A stretch of DNA of 64,000 nucleotides, from positions 1,984,001 to 2,048,000 of the forward strand of contig JAJHTX010000006.1 in assembly GCA_032164295.1 (NCBI GenBank). The letters run 5' to 3'. Shown piece after piece: positions 44,620 to 56,066 of the stretch. The position numbers and the translations under genes were made by a program. The notes below the pieces were generated by a model. The model was given only the letters and a program-made list of their open reading frames with translations, made no database searches and was not told where the DNA came from. Each line of letters opens with the position of its first letter. The stretch's first letter is position 1. Origin of the DNA: Inonotus obliquus (Eukaryota; Basidiomycota; Agaricomycetes; Hymenochaetales; Hymenochaetaceae).

Positions 44620-45180
44620 TTCTTTTCATATTATCCGATTTTGCAGTTGCTCGCCTCTAAAGTCTCTCCCTCATTTCTCGCTGGTCCTAATCGTGATGAA
44701 AGAATCTAAATAAATCGGTCTATCGAAAAGGCGTTGTACGGAGGCTAAACGAAACATCATACATTTGATTGTATCATGAAGCGAGATATTTGACCGTTTC
44801 ATCGTCCGAGTTGGGTCGCATTCAGCAAACACGTTATTCTTACTCTTGTCAAAGGATGAATACTTGGAGCTCCAGCACTACGCCTATCTAATTATATCAA
44901 TCCCGATTTGAGTAGGCACCTTCCATCAGGAATATGAATGTTTCGTGTCGGATCCCAAAGTTTCTGTTATGCTGAACGTACGACATCCGCAGCTTTGTCA
45001 TTCTTTGCGACTCGTTTCTGGATCTGATTCTGCAATAAAATTCGCTCTACCAGGGTTGTCGTTCGTCCGAGAAGGTAGAAGGTGGTTTCCGATCTACTAA
45101 TTCTACGCGAAGCGTAAGAGTCATGGGTCACCATTTGATTTTTTTGGTTTGAAAAAGAGGTCTAATGTTGGATTGGATTG
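44620..45180. other. inter-unit spacer
   Basis: No gene. Sequence at about 44935-45080 (CATCCGCAGCTTTGTCATTC and CTACCAGGGTTGTCGTTCG region) is duplicated at about 48770-48880, so it belongs to the repeated unit. Confidence 0.55.
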
Positions 45181-45297
45181 GTCCACCCGGACTCCGCCAG
45201 ATCCTCCTTGGGAGCTTTCCGAGCTTGATTACTTATTTCATATTTCATCTGAGCTGGTATCTTCCCATCTTCATCTTTCAACCTTTTGTCTATAATA

Positions 45298-45425
45298 TGG
45301 GTAGCCTTCCCTGGCTTTCCAAGACATGCATACTCGTAAACATCATCATTCATACGATTGACACTCGACACTCTGTGCAAATGCCAGTACAGAGATGAAC
45401 AATAATTATACAACTTCAAAGTGAC
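45298..45425 (+). pseudogene. F-box protein, unit 3, internally deleted remnant
   Basis: The unit leader (GAGCTTTCCGAGCTTGATTA) and the start ATGGGTAGCCTTCC are present, but the sequence then jumps directly to the 3' tail shared by the other units (CTGGCTTTCCAAGACATGCATACTCG region). About 1.3 kb of coding sequence is missing compared with unit 2. The junction lies at about 45312-45316. Confidence 0.75.
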
Positions 45426-45429
45426 GAAC

Positions 45430-45840
45430 ATTACGTGTTCTCTTCCTCCACCTCCGCACCCGTATCAATCCTCTCGCTTTCGACCTCCGAGCCATCGAGC
45501 CGCTTTCGGACCCTGAGGTGTGACGTTATTCAGAACGTCACGAATAAGGCCTTCGTCGACGTTAGTCCTCGATGCCAACCCTTCAACCTAGCCTCTCCCA
45601 CCAAAAACCCACTGCTCATATGCATTTTCCTCATCCGCCCTCCAACAGTTTCTAAAACATTCTCCGCAGTTTTCCAGAGGCGGTTTCAAGTCTGTACTAT
45701 GACTGGTCTTCTAATTCAATCATTTCCTCTGTTCTCTTTCAATATAATATCCATCCCATCTTTATGCGTGACGTATAACAACAAATCGGCAAATGTTTCG
45801 TCAATGTATGAGGCATCACCAGGTATCAGAGAAGAAATGC
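45430..45840 (-). pseudogene. partner reading frame, unit 3
   Basis: On the minus strand, SYIDETFADLLLYVTHKDGMD-like sequence lies near 45800-45740. Degenerate sequence follows, then a segment matching the SNLRLR/SEVE region near 45480-45540. Frames are broken in several places. Confidence 0.4.
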
Positions 45841-46187
45841 ATAGGAGTTAGCTATATCTCGAAGATGAGAAAGAGCTTGACTTGGGTTTTTGATTGATTT
45901 GGAGAGGAATTTGTCTCGGGTGGATTGAAGGTAACCTTTCATCTCCTTACTATCAAATATGTAGCAGAAACTAGAACGGTGGCCCATTGCACATTCGCTT
46001 AGAGCCAGATCAGAAACCGCTAGTTATCACTGGGTCTTGGGTGCCTTCAGGCTCCCCTATTGATTTCAAGAGAGGTCTTATCATCCCTATGTATGTAGTA
46101 TCATGCTCGGACCTGACCTGACGAGTCAAAGAAACGCAATAGAGGCCAACATAAAATTACACTAACATGACATAAGGACCATGAGTA

Positions 46188-46450
46188 TACTGTACACAAC
46201 TGTAGGTAGGCAACCGTCCGGAGACGCGTTACATTTGCGTCGCTTCAAAGTCATGCAACCTGGGCGGGGTGACGCGTTACAGGCCACAAGACAAGCGACC
46301 AAAGTAGAACACATTTGTCTATGTACTGGGCGAACAGGCCACACGCACTCGAAACTCATGCAACCGACCCTGTGTTACACGTTACTGAAGCGACACAACC
46401 AACTCACCGTTACGCGTTACGGTTGCCTACCTACAGTTGTGTACAGTATA
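46188..46450. mobile_element. non-autonomous DNA-transposon-like element with perfect terminal inverted repeats
   Basis: The left end TATACTGTACACAACTGTAG (46188-46207, continuing to 46219) is the exact inverse of the right end (46419-46450): 32 bp perfect. If the outer TA is the target duplication, the termini are TACTGTACAC, reminiscent of Tc1/mariner-type ends. The inner parts are also partly mirrored (AAGCGACRCAA and repeated GCGTTAC), giving a foldback structure. No transposase. The flanking sequence (CATGACATAAGGACCATGAG on the left) matches the continuous sequence upstream of unit 2 at about 42159-42180, which serves as an empty site. Confidence 0.85.
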
Positions 46451-46559
46451 GAGACATACGGCTAAACTTCGGAACTTTCCGAGACTTTGATTTTTATGTA
46501 AGGTGGCATAAGTTAACTTCCCCCATTCATCCATCTTACAAGCTTTCGCTTTCTCCACT

Positions 46560-47880
46560 ATGGATAGCCTTCCTCCGGAGATCCTCTGCGATATATTCAT
46601 GGAGACCTTGCAGAAACCGCCCGTTTCTTCTTCCCAATCCATTTCAGCGCCCCTCCGCATCTCCCATGTCTGTCGGGAATGGCGACACCTCTCTCTTTCC
46701 TACCGTGAACTATGGTCGTACTGTACCTGTGCATAAATACTATGACTATGAGCCCGAGGGAACAGGAGTTGATGATGGTTGAGGTTTTCGATACGTGGAT
46801 GGCACGGTCGAATGATGGGCCACTCAACTTCGAGATCGTCTTAAAAGTAATGGAGTCGGACGCAAGCGTAGAAGAGCACCAACGCGCTGAATACATCCTG
46901 ACCATCAGCACCGCTGGAAGAACATGTTCTTCTTTTGCAGCGGCGTGTCCTTCTCATCACGATTTCCAGGATTCAATTTGACGTGTTTGCCGCTTTTGAA
47001 GTCGCTGAAGCTGTTGCTGGATCAGTCGGCATTTGCCAAGGCCGATTTCACCAATTCTTCGCGACTACTACAATCAACGATTCAGCACAACGATTTCAAC
47101 TTGCTCGCAGATGGTAGACTGCCGCAGTTGGAGTGGGTTTGCTTGAATTTTTTTCTTCAGGAAAACGAAACTGTTGCTCCTGAAAATACCGAATCTATTC
47201 TTTTAGGCCTGAAACTCTTGAGGAGTTCTTCGTTTATGCGTTATCTCGACATTACCATCAGCTACTCCACGGCGATTCTCTTGAGCAGAGAAACCATTCT
47301 GCATACTTCTCTCAACGAGTTATCCCTGCATGGGTGGCGTGGTAGTGAACTACCAGCCGCGATTATCGATGTTTTGACACTCCCGTCCTTGCAGAGGCTT
47401 CGTCTAAACCACGTCGGAAACGAGAAACTGCTTCGCTTCTTTCAACGCTCCACACCTCCCCTCACAGAGCTAAGCTTGGGTTTGAGGGACTCGCGTGAAG
47501 AGACCTTGATTGATATTCTCCGCCTTTTGCCTTCCCTAAAGAAACTTCATATCTATGGAACGGAGCTATCCGGCTGGTTCTTCCGCGAACTCACCGTCCC
47601 GATTGGTATAAGCAGCAGTTCAGCCGCCCGCGAGCAGATCATCTGTCCTATACTATCTCGTTTCGGAATAGGCGAGATATCTTCGGATGCATTGTGCTTA
47701 GATTCCGTGCAGACCATGGCGAAGTCGCGAACCTCCGTCTTTGGGACACTTGAAACGGCCTCGTTTCATAATAAGCGTCCCAACAACCGGAGGGGTTATC
47801 CTGATCGTACTGTTGCAGTGATAGACCTTGATAAATACTCTGGTTACATTGATCCGAAGCTAGGCCTCACTCTCCATTAG
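46560..47880 (+). pseudogene. F-box protein, unit 4, multiply frameshifted
   Basis: Opens MDSLPPEILCDIFMETLQ with an F-box, then meets a stop at about 46735 because of an insertion near TCGTACTGTACCTGTGC. A second frame (46740-46980) resumes at MMVEVFDTWMARSNDGPLNF. A 13-nt deletion at about 46904 shifts it again. The third frame is open to TAG 47878-47880 and contains the leucine-rich part, very similar to unit 2 (LRSSSFMRYLDITISYS, LPSLKKLHIYGTELSGWFF). Confidence 0.85.
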
Positions 47881-48132
47881 CTGCATGATTTGGATTTCGG
47901 AGACACCCGCCCGGGAAGACGAAAGAATCTCGAAATAGTGGTCTTCTAATATACGCAGACTTGTTTCTATTCTTCAGTACTCGATACAATACTCATCATC
48001 AATCCATCTGGTTGACGTCGAATACTCCGTGTAAAGCCAGCCTGAGTACGAAGGTAACCGGTACGTGCTTTATCGATTCATGGAAGGCAGGATACTCACA
48101 AAGCATGCAGAAACACCAACAACTTCAAAGCA

Positions 48133-48690
48133 TCATGCAAGCGCAAGCGACCAATACCCATACTTCTTCTCTTCCCTCACATCCGCATCCGTATCAATCC
48201 TCTCCATTTCTACCTCCGAGTCATCGACCCACGTTCGGAGCCTGAGGTTTGACGTTCTAGTACTCTGAATAATGTCACGAATTCTCTTTACAGGGCCCTC
48301 GTCAACGTTGGCCCTTGATGCCAGCTCTTTCACCTTCGAAATCAGTGTTCCTCCCTCGAACTGCAAAGAAGAGAATTGCATGTTCTCTCGCTTTCTTCAC
48401 TGCTTCACTCCCCTCCAAGGTTTTCCGCCAAGCGAATCATTTGCTCATTCGCACCTCGTAGCTTCTCCGAAACAGTAACACTCCTCCCAACTTCTTTCAT
48501 CCTCCCGATTCCTCTTTCAATAATCTCATGAACATGTCTGAGAAGGCCTCGAGTCTGTGTTGCATTAACAACTTCTCCGGTCGTTTCTATTATCATAACA
48601 TCCGTCTCCTCTTTATGCTTGTCGTATATAATCTCAAAGTCGTCAAACTTCTCGCCGATGTACGAGGGTCATTCCACACATATGTAATAG
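48133..48690 (-). pseudogene. partner reading frame, unit 4
   Basis: Minus-strand segments from the right: YIGEKFDDFEIIYDKHKEE, VMIIETTGEVVNATQT, HEIIERGIGRMKEVGRSVTV, EKLRGANEQMIRLAENLGG, then (another frame) LISKVKELASRANVDEGPV and LRLRTWVDDSEVEMERID. This copy shows the central helical part most clearly. At least one frame change remains, possibly an intron. Confidence 0.45.
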
Positions 48691-48759
48691 ATCATACTTC
48701 CAGAACTCTATCTCACATATAGATGCACCAATTCCGATTTTAAGCACCTTCCATCGGGA

Positions 48760-50220
48760 TGTGCAGGACTCGTGTCAGATCTGAAAGTTATTGTAATGCT
48801 GAACTTGTGACATCCGCAGCTTTACGATTTGTTTCTGGAATAAAATTCGTTCTACCAGAGTCGTCTTTCGTCCAGGAAGGTAGCCCCGATGAAAGACACC
48901 CCGAAGGTTCGTTCTTCTTTCTTGACTTCGAGCCTTTTCGGCGCGTAAATCGCAATTCTATTGCCAAGATGGGACTTCAGGTGCTTGACGCTCGTCGCAT
49001 AGGCTTAGTACGCATTGCCACAGTCAATTCTGTCGATTCCAGTATGAGTCATTTTGACTCGCGAATCTGAATCTGCGCCAGAGGTCAATGCAGAACTCGA
49101 CTCCAGGCTTGAATTCGTCGCGATTCCATTCTACAGAGGGTTGATTCATAATTCGAGCTTCGTCTTTTATTAAAACGGATTCCTTGTAAGACTTTGATCT
49201 TGGTTTCTTGAGAGACATAACTAATAAATCTTTTTTTGATTGTTTGCTCGCAAACCCTGCCCAAGGCCATGTATATCAAGAGACGCGTTCGTAAGATAGA
49301 TATAGTCTAGCGGCAATGTCGCTACTAGTGATGCTGGTGCATCTGATTCAGAAAAGTTCGACATAACCCACTCCACTCAATGCGCGGAGGAATAGGGATA
49401 GGAATAGGACGATGAAATATAAGCAGGTTGTCAGCCCATCTTTATTCAGTAGCAGTTGAGACGAAGGGAATGTTATCCATGCCTCCGCTGTAGTCCTCCA
49501 GGATGTTCTGGGACTCCGATGATAAGCTCAGAAATGCGATTGCAAGGGGCGCGTTACGACCTTGGAGACGTTTATGAAGAAACGTCGCATACGTTGACCT
49601 AGTAACTTGAAGGCAGATATAGTGTCGGAATCTAGTTAGAGCGGTCATTTTAATGCATCTACTATCATCAAGCCAACCCGACGACCACTCATGCTGTCCA
49701 GCCCCACCCTAGGCTCGTTTGGAAAATTAATGTTATATGAATTCGGGGAAGAAGTTCGCATCGTATTTAAGCCGAGCTCGTGCTAGATAGCGATTCCCTA
49801 GAGTTGTTACACAATCCTAGTGAAACAGACGCAGACGAGACATTATGGCTTCCAGAAATCCTTCCCAAGAACTTTTGTTGATGGAATGGAATAGAGCATT
49901 CCGACCGAGGAGAGTGACAGTTTCGGGAAACGTTTGAGGCTCAAGAAATGTCGGGAGAATTACTTCTCAGGTGTCTACTGGGGAAAATCTGTTCAACGTC
50001 TACAGTAAAGCCGCTTTCATTGCCAGATAGTTGCATATCTTTGACTTGCCCAGCCAACATGTTAGACCTTCTTGCAATCCATCGGTGAGGTACCCAGGCC
50101 CCAGACCGTCTGATAACAAGCGGTCTCCAATCTAGTTCTAGGCGAAGCGTAATGGGACATCGTTTGATTTTCTCTAAGAAAGAAAGAGGTCTGTTGTTGG
50201 ATTTGTATTGGTCCGCCGCC
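48760..50220. other. inter-unit spacer
   Basis: The first 150 bp repeat the spacer before unit 3. The rest, including minus-strand frames at 49024-49279 and 49442-49648, shows no recognisable gene. The final 100 bp resemble the DNA preceding unit 3. Confidence 0.45.
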
Positions 50221-50331
50221 CAGACTCCGCCGGATCCCCCTTCGGATGTTTCCGAGACTTGATTTATTTTTCTATTTTTCCTACTCTCTGTCTGAAAATG
50301 TATCTTCCGATCATTCAACCTTTTCTCCACT

Positions 50332-51689
50332 ATGGATAGCCTTCCTCCAGAGATTCTCTGCAACATATTCATGGAGAGATTGCTGAATGCGCGTTTCAAA
50401 CATCCCCATCCTTCCTCTGAATCCATCTCAGCACTCCTCCACATCTCCCATGTCTGTCGGACTTGGCGACACGTCTCGCTTTCCTACCGCGAACTGTGGT
50501 CGTACCTTTATTTACACTTGAGGAGGTGGAAGAACCAGGAGGCAATGGTGGAAGTTTCCGATGCGTGGATGGCACGGTCGAATGATGGGCCACTCAACTT
50601 CGAGATCTTCTCTCCTATGTTTCGTAGAAAGTCACCAACACGCTGAGTACATCCTGACGACGCTTATTGAGAATCAACACCGCTGGAAGAACATGTTCTT
50701 CTTTTGCAGCGGCGTGTCCTTCTCATCACGATTTCCAGGATTCAATTTGACGTGTTTGCCGCTTTTGAGATCTCTGAGTCTGATACTACTGGATCATTCG
50801 GCATGTGCCAAGGCCGATTTTACCGGTTCCGAGCGATTAAGACAATCGACGATTCAGCACAACAATTTCAACTCGCTCACAGATGGTAGATTGCCGCAGC
50901 TGGAGTACGTTAGCTTGACCTTTGGACCTTATAACGGAGCGGTTGTTCCTGATACCCAATCCACCCTTTTGGGCCTGAAACTCTTGAGGAGTTCTCCGTT
51001 TATGCGTTATCTCTCCATTGCCTCCGACTGCTCCACGGCGATTCTCTTGGGCGGAGATACTATTCTGCACACTTCTCTCAATGAGTTATATCTGTGTGGG
51101 TGGCGTGGTAGTAAGCTACCAGCCACGATTATCGATGCTGTGACACTTCCGTCTTTGCGGTCCCTGACCTTGACTTATTACCACGGCAGCCACGGCGGAA
51201 ACGAGAAACTGCTTCGCTTCTTTCAACGTTCCGTACCTCCCCTTACACAGCTTCGTATGCGTCGCAAGGACCCGCGTGAAGAGACTTTGATTGATATTCT
51301 CCGCCTCTTGCCTTCCCTAAGGTTACTTCATGTCGATGGCAAGGAGCTATCCGAATGGTTCTTCCGCGTACTTACCATTCAGGGTGGTATAAGCGACAGT
51401 AGTTCAGGTTCCCGCGAGCACATCGTTTGTCCCACACTATCATATTTCCAAATAGACGAGATGTCTTCGGACACGACATGCTTAGAACTCGCGCTCACCA
51501 TGGCGAAATCGCGAGCTTCCATGCTCAGGTCGTTTGATACGGCCTCGTTTTTTAATAGGCGCCCCCCCTGGCGGTCCTGACATTATGAAGGCTCGTACTG
51601 TTCCCGTCGTAGACCTTGATAACTACGCTAGTGATATTGACCCGAGGCGACCCTTCTCTGTTAATCTCGATCCGCTGTATGTTACATGA
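50332..51689 (+). pseudogene. F-box protein, unit 5, frameshifted
   Basis: Opens MDSLPPEILCNIFMERLL with a full F-box. A net loss of 11 nt relative to unit 2 at about 50605-50625 moves the rest into another frame, open from about 50620 to 51580. That part carries LLRSLSLILLDHSACAKADF, LLGLKLLRSSPFMRYLSI and LPSLRLLHVDGKELSEWFF. A second shift follows a run of seven C at about 51563-51569, after which VPVVDLDNYASDIDPRR continues in a third frame and ends near 51689. Confidence 0.82.
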
Positions 51690-51929
51690 GGAAGGAACAG
51701 CTAGCCCAGCATGCTGAAATAACCTCGGAATGACGTTTTCCAAAATATGAATACTCGTTTCCTCGCTTCCTTGAACACTCATTACAAGAGTCGTCATAGA
51801 TTCTACACTCTGCAAATGCCAGTACAGAGACAAGCATTATGTACCAAAGCGATTAGTGGATGATGGGACTTTTACAAAGTATGCAGAAAGCTCGAACAAC
51901 TTCAAAGCATTATACAATCCCAAAATGAC

Positions 51930-52310
51930 GAACACTCGTTGCTTCTACTCTTCCTCCACCCTCCGCGCTCGTATCGATCCTCTCGGTTTCAACCTTCGAG
52001 TCATCGACTCGCTTTCGGAGGTTTAACGCTTCCTCTGAATAATGTCATGGATTCTTTACACAGAGCCCTCGTCGACGTTAGCCCTCGATGCAGTACTTCT
52101 TCTACTTCTTTCATCCTTCCAATCGCCGCCCTCGTCCAACAATTCACAAACATTCTTCGCAGTTGTCGGGGTCGGTTTCTAGTATGTACTGCGACGAGCT
52201 TGTGTTGCATTTATTACTTCTTCAGTCGTCTCTTTATATAACACCCATATCGTCTTTAAGGATGTCGTATAACAACTCCAAATAACCGTTTCGTCGACAC
52301 ATGAGCGCCA
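51930..52310 (-). pseudogene. partner reading frame, unit 5 (degenerate)
   Basis: Fragments on the minus strand match the other partner copies: RVDDSKVETERIDT near 52010-51965 and a start-region match near 52270-52320. Much of the middle is missing. Confidence 0.35.
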
Positions 52311-52330
52311 GGTAGCAGGAACGTGTATGA

Positions 52331-53349
52331 CTTAGCTATATTTCGAAGATGAGAAAGAGCTTGACTTGGGTTGTTGGATGATTCGTTTGCTAGGCGAGGA
52401 ATCTGGCTAAGGTGGATTGAAGAAGGTGACCTCTCATCTCTTTCCCAGATTGGATGACGTTTTTGAGGCCGGTTGTGTTTGTGTGGTACCATGCATAACC
52501 TACCAAAAAAAAAAAACAATAAAATAAGCAAAAGAGGTGGGGGGAGCATAGAGGAATCTGAGAGGATAAAAATAAATGAGATGAGAGGAAGAAATGAAAT
52601 GCGGACTTCAGACTCAGGTTTAGGACTCGGTTGACTTGCCCGCTGGTACGACAGTCACGGTCAACACACCAGCTACTCGTGAAGCTCTAAAAGACATCGA
52701 AGACGTACTCGGACTCGGAGGAAGACGAGGAAGACGATCGAAAGCGTTACCCGGGCTAGAGAACGCGACGGTCTATCCGTCCCGGAAACGATACGATACG
52801 TCTCGCCGAGGCCCGATACTCGAGTCCTAACTACTTCGGGTACGCGGTTGAGTCACGACACAAAGAAACAAGAGCGAAGAAGATGAAGATGAAGATGAAG
52901 AGCATTTATTATGCTTTGGAGGGGAGGACCACCAAGAAGTCCAATTTTAGAAGAGCCACGTTTACTGTCATGAAGCGACGCCGTCAGAGAAAGATTTCTC
53001 ATATCCAAAGAAATTGTTATGGTTATTATATCGTAAAATTCGTATATTCATCACAATAAAGGAGGGATGTGGATACGTCATGTAACAACAGTAATGCAAA
53101 GACGAGAACGGGAGGGAAGAGAAGAGAATATAAGAGGGGAGGAGAGATGAGAAGGGATTGAGAGGTGTGACGATCGTGTATGAATCCGTGCTGATAAGAA
53201 GAAGGGGAATAAATGCAAATGCACGAAAAAAAACGAAACCTCCATACAACGTGCAAAACAAAGAATAAAGAACGAATATCATACTTTTCCAGATCGCTTC
53301 GTCCCATACGCAATCCTGCCCCCTGCTCCAAAAAGGTCACCTCCCTCAT
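52331..53349. other. intergenic, low-complexity sequence
   Basis: Contains an A run at about 52505-52517 and GAAGATGAAGATGAAGATGAAG at 52877-52900. The 64-codon plus frame at 52636-52830 is Arg/Gly-rich and unsupported. The last part is the 3' flank of MDM31. Confidence 0.4.
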
Positions 53350-56066
53350 TTACGAAGGCATATTCCCCCACTCCACAAGCGACATCGAATCAACATCCCT
53401 CAAATGCAAATGAGGCAAATAAACACTCATAGGTTGCATCATCGTCTGCAGCGTTTGTAAAGCTGCAATAATCGTCTTTTGCAAACTCCAAACACCGACC
53501 GTTTTGACTCGGTGGTTGAAGTTGGCTTGGGTTACGTGGTATGCGAGGGCATCGTAGACCTGAACACGAGAGTTCAGTAAGGAAGGTGATGTGAATTTGA
53601 AGTGTACTACTGACCTTTAATGAGATTTCGTCCATCAAGCCGGCTGTAAGGGCAATTAGGTCAGAATACACTAGATAAGATGGTTCGTAGAGCCGACTTA
53701 CTCTCCCACATCTAGAATATAGGTACAAATGTCAGCGTAGTCCTATACTCAAGCATGTATACTACGTACCGTCCAAGCACCATCAAATTCATTGAGATTT
53801 TTGACGACCTTACAACGAACAGGTACCAAAGTCTTGTTTGCGCTGCATAACAATATTGTTAACCAATAAAATCCAAACGGTCCTTTACAAAGCGTAAAAC
53901 ACTTACTTGATGAATGCAACAATAGGCCTTATCAACGCATTGTTCACATACGACAAATCCCTCGTAAAAATCGGCACAGTCGCTTTCACATCTCTAAACC
54001 TTAAATCAATATCCACCGAAACCACACGTTCTGGATCAACAACAACAACATCCTCATCCTCTCTTTCCACAACTTTCATCAAAACAACGTCATCTTCAGG
54101 AGCAGAAATAGCAGGTCTAGCTAATTCACGTTGTCCGGGTATACGATCAACGAGTCTAGCGGCTTGTTCTGAAGCTACGGTTGTTATGGCTTCTGCTAGT
54201 TCGCCTAGGAGAGCGTTGATATCGGATTCTTCGGGATGTGGGAAACAGATATCTAGGACTGCGTCGAATTTGCCTGAGGTTATCCATGAGATAGGACCTT
54301 CCATGATTGTGGCGCGTTTGAGGTGATCGATGTTCACTCCGTCGATTCGGAACCGTGCCTTTGCGGCATGAATCAGCACGTTACTCAACTTGTCATAGAG
54401 ATAACTGGGCACATACCATGCGAGCCCATTGACCATCTTTCATCTCCTGCTCCATCGTACGTCCAATGCTCTGAGGCTTATGAAGGCTGAACAAACAATT
54501 ATCGAACTGCCCCACAACACTATCAGCACATAAGAAATCATAAAATAGCCATCGTTTCCTAAATGTGTTAATATCCGCGCGGAATATCGAAAACGTGTAA
54601 GGTCGGAAACCATCGGGTTGGTAGACACTGATTAAAAGGTCTTCCACTTGTAGTGACTCGAGCTCGAAGTCTCCAGGTCGTGATGGATGTCGGAAATCAG
54701 CTGGTTTTAATGGTTTATCCGGTTCATAACGAATATGTCGGCGGTCTAAAAATAATGATCAGTACCAATCTTTCATAAAGTGTAATGAGATTCGCACCGA
54801 GGCCTCCACGTACACCCTTAACCACTGCATCCTTCACAAGACCCTTTCCATCTAACCAACGCCAAAGTGACAACGTCACGTCAACAGAATCAACATTCAA
54901 ATCAAAGAATGCATAATTCGCATCTTCGCCTTCCTCAGAAACCAGCGCAAACTGTTCATCTTCCAACCCATGATACGCGGGATGATTATGAATATCATAA
55001 CGCGCTGCTGCTTTGTGCGCCGCATTAGGGTCTACCTGTAAAAGTGACTCTAGGCTGTTCGTATTTGGAGGACGGCGTGATATGTAGACGTTCTTGAATG
55101 CTATTCGCGAGTCTTTCCATTTCGGTACGATTGCGGACTCGAAGATTATTGTAATGCCCGTTTCTGAGGTCAGGTAGTTGCTGATAGCTCGTGCGACATA
55201 TTCTGGGAAGTGTTCAGCAGGAATATCACCGATAAGGATCCGTGGACAAACCTTGCAACCGAAGACTATTTAATGTCGCGAACACGAGTGAAAAGAATGT
55301 CGTCCTAACAGTCCAATATCAGACAATGTCCAAATCCGACTCCGAAAACTCATGCGAAACCAACTCACGTCCCAATCAAAATCAGCGCCGTCTGACTCAT
55401 AACAAACCACGAAACAAAAGCCGAAATCTCATCCGCATTAAACTTCCTAAACGACTTAATCGTAACCCACTTAAATCGAATCCTTAACCTCTGCCAAAAG
55501 CTCGTAGCAACTTTCAAGAAATCGTCTCGTGTTGGTCTGTGATGTGGGATTGGAGGAAGAGACATCGCGAGACGACGGAAGAAGCGAGAATAGTTTTCGA
55601 GGTGTTGGTAGGGATAGCTGGTTTGTTCTGGTGAGGATTTTGGTGTTGGTTCAGCGGGGTTTGCCACATCGTTGGTCTTCCCTTCGACCACCTTGTCAGT
55701 CCTTTCTTCTCGGTCGGTTCTACCGGCTTGTTCGTTATTAGACGCCGACCTCCCATCTGCCCTTTTTTCCTCCTGCAATCGACGCGAAGTATGATAGAAC
55801 CGTACACCCAAACTCCTCTGTCCAACTCGTCTCGAGTCATACAACTTCAAAAAGCTCGTCCGTGCTACCTCCTCTCCGTATCCGCGGCTCTTCACACGCA
55901 CAACACCATAGTCCCAAAGCTGCTTTTGCCTAAAGAACGCCCAAATTGTCTTGTACCGTTCCAAAGAAGCTGTATCATAAAGACTCGAACAACTTGAAGG
56001 ACCACGAGACGAGGAAGCAAGAAGTTGTCGTCGAACAGATACTTGAATACATCGTGCCACTTGCAT
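53350..56066 (-). CDS. MDM31: mitochondrial inner-membrane protein Mdm31/Mdm32 family
   Basis: Nine exons: 55369..56066, 55252..55304, 54798..55202, 54417..54745, 53907..54358, 53770..53842, 53702..53711, 53615..53643 and 53350..53559; 752 aa. Mdm31 and Mdm32 maintain mitochondrial shape, mtDNA nucleoids and lipid balance. The N-terminus is basic and free of long acidic stretches, as expected for a presequence. Family blocks: FNADEISAFVSWFVMSQTAL and LILIGTTTFFSLVFATLN (first membrane segment), GITIIFESAIVPKWKDSRI, FKNVYISRRP, SVDVTLSLWRWLDGKGLVKD, GDFELESLQVEDLLISVYQP, and FDAVLDICFP. A 10-nt exon encodes MWE. Length resembles fungal Mdm31 (yeast 579 aa) with a longer N-terminus. Confidence 0.93.

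Larger units (their letters stand above)
39836..52330 (+). repeat. five-unit tandem array of F-box gene plus converging partner frame
   Basis: Five direct-order units begin near 39836, 42190, 45180, 46450 and 50220. Each starts with a conserved leader containing CTTTCCGAGACTTGATT-like sequence about 50-110 bp before an ATG in the context CCACTATGGATAGCCTTCCTCC-like (first 20 nt conserved). Each continues with an F-box reading frame (plus strand), then a shared tail (CCGAGATATGCATACTCG-like, then GACACTCGATACTC), then a converging minus-strand frame whose coding strand reads SNLRLR and D-DSEVE. Coding divergence is moderate, so the duplications are not all recent. Spacer DNA before units 3 and 5 is also alike (45085-45180 and 50125-50220). 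Confidence 0.85.

Noticed and set aside
49024..49648. Minus-strand frames as exons of another gene in the F-box array
   Set aside because: No credible splice chain or motif; left as spacer.
52636..52830. 64-codon Arg/Gly-rich plus frame
   Set aside because: Low complexity, no splice context and no conserved motif.
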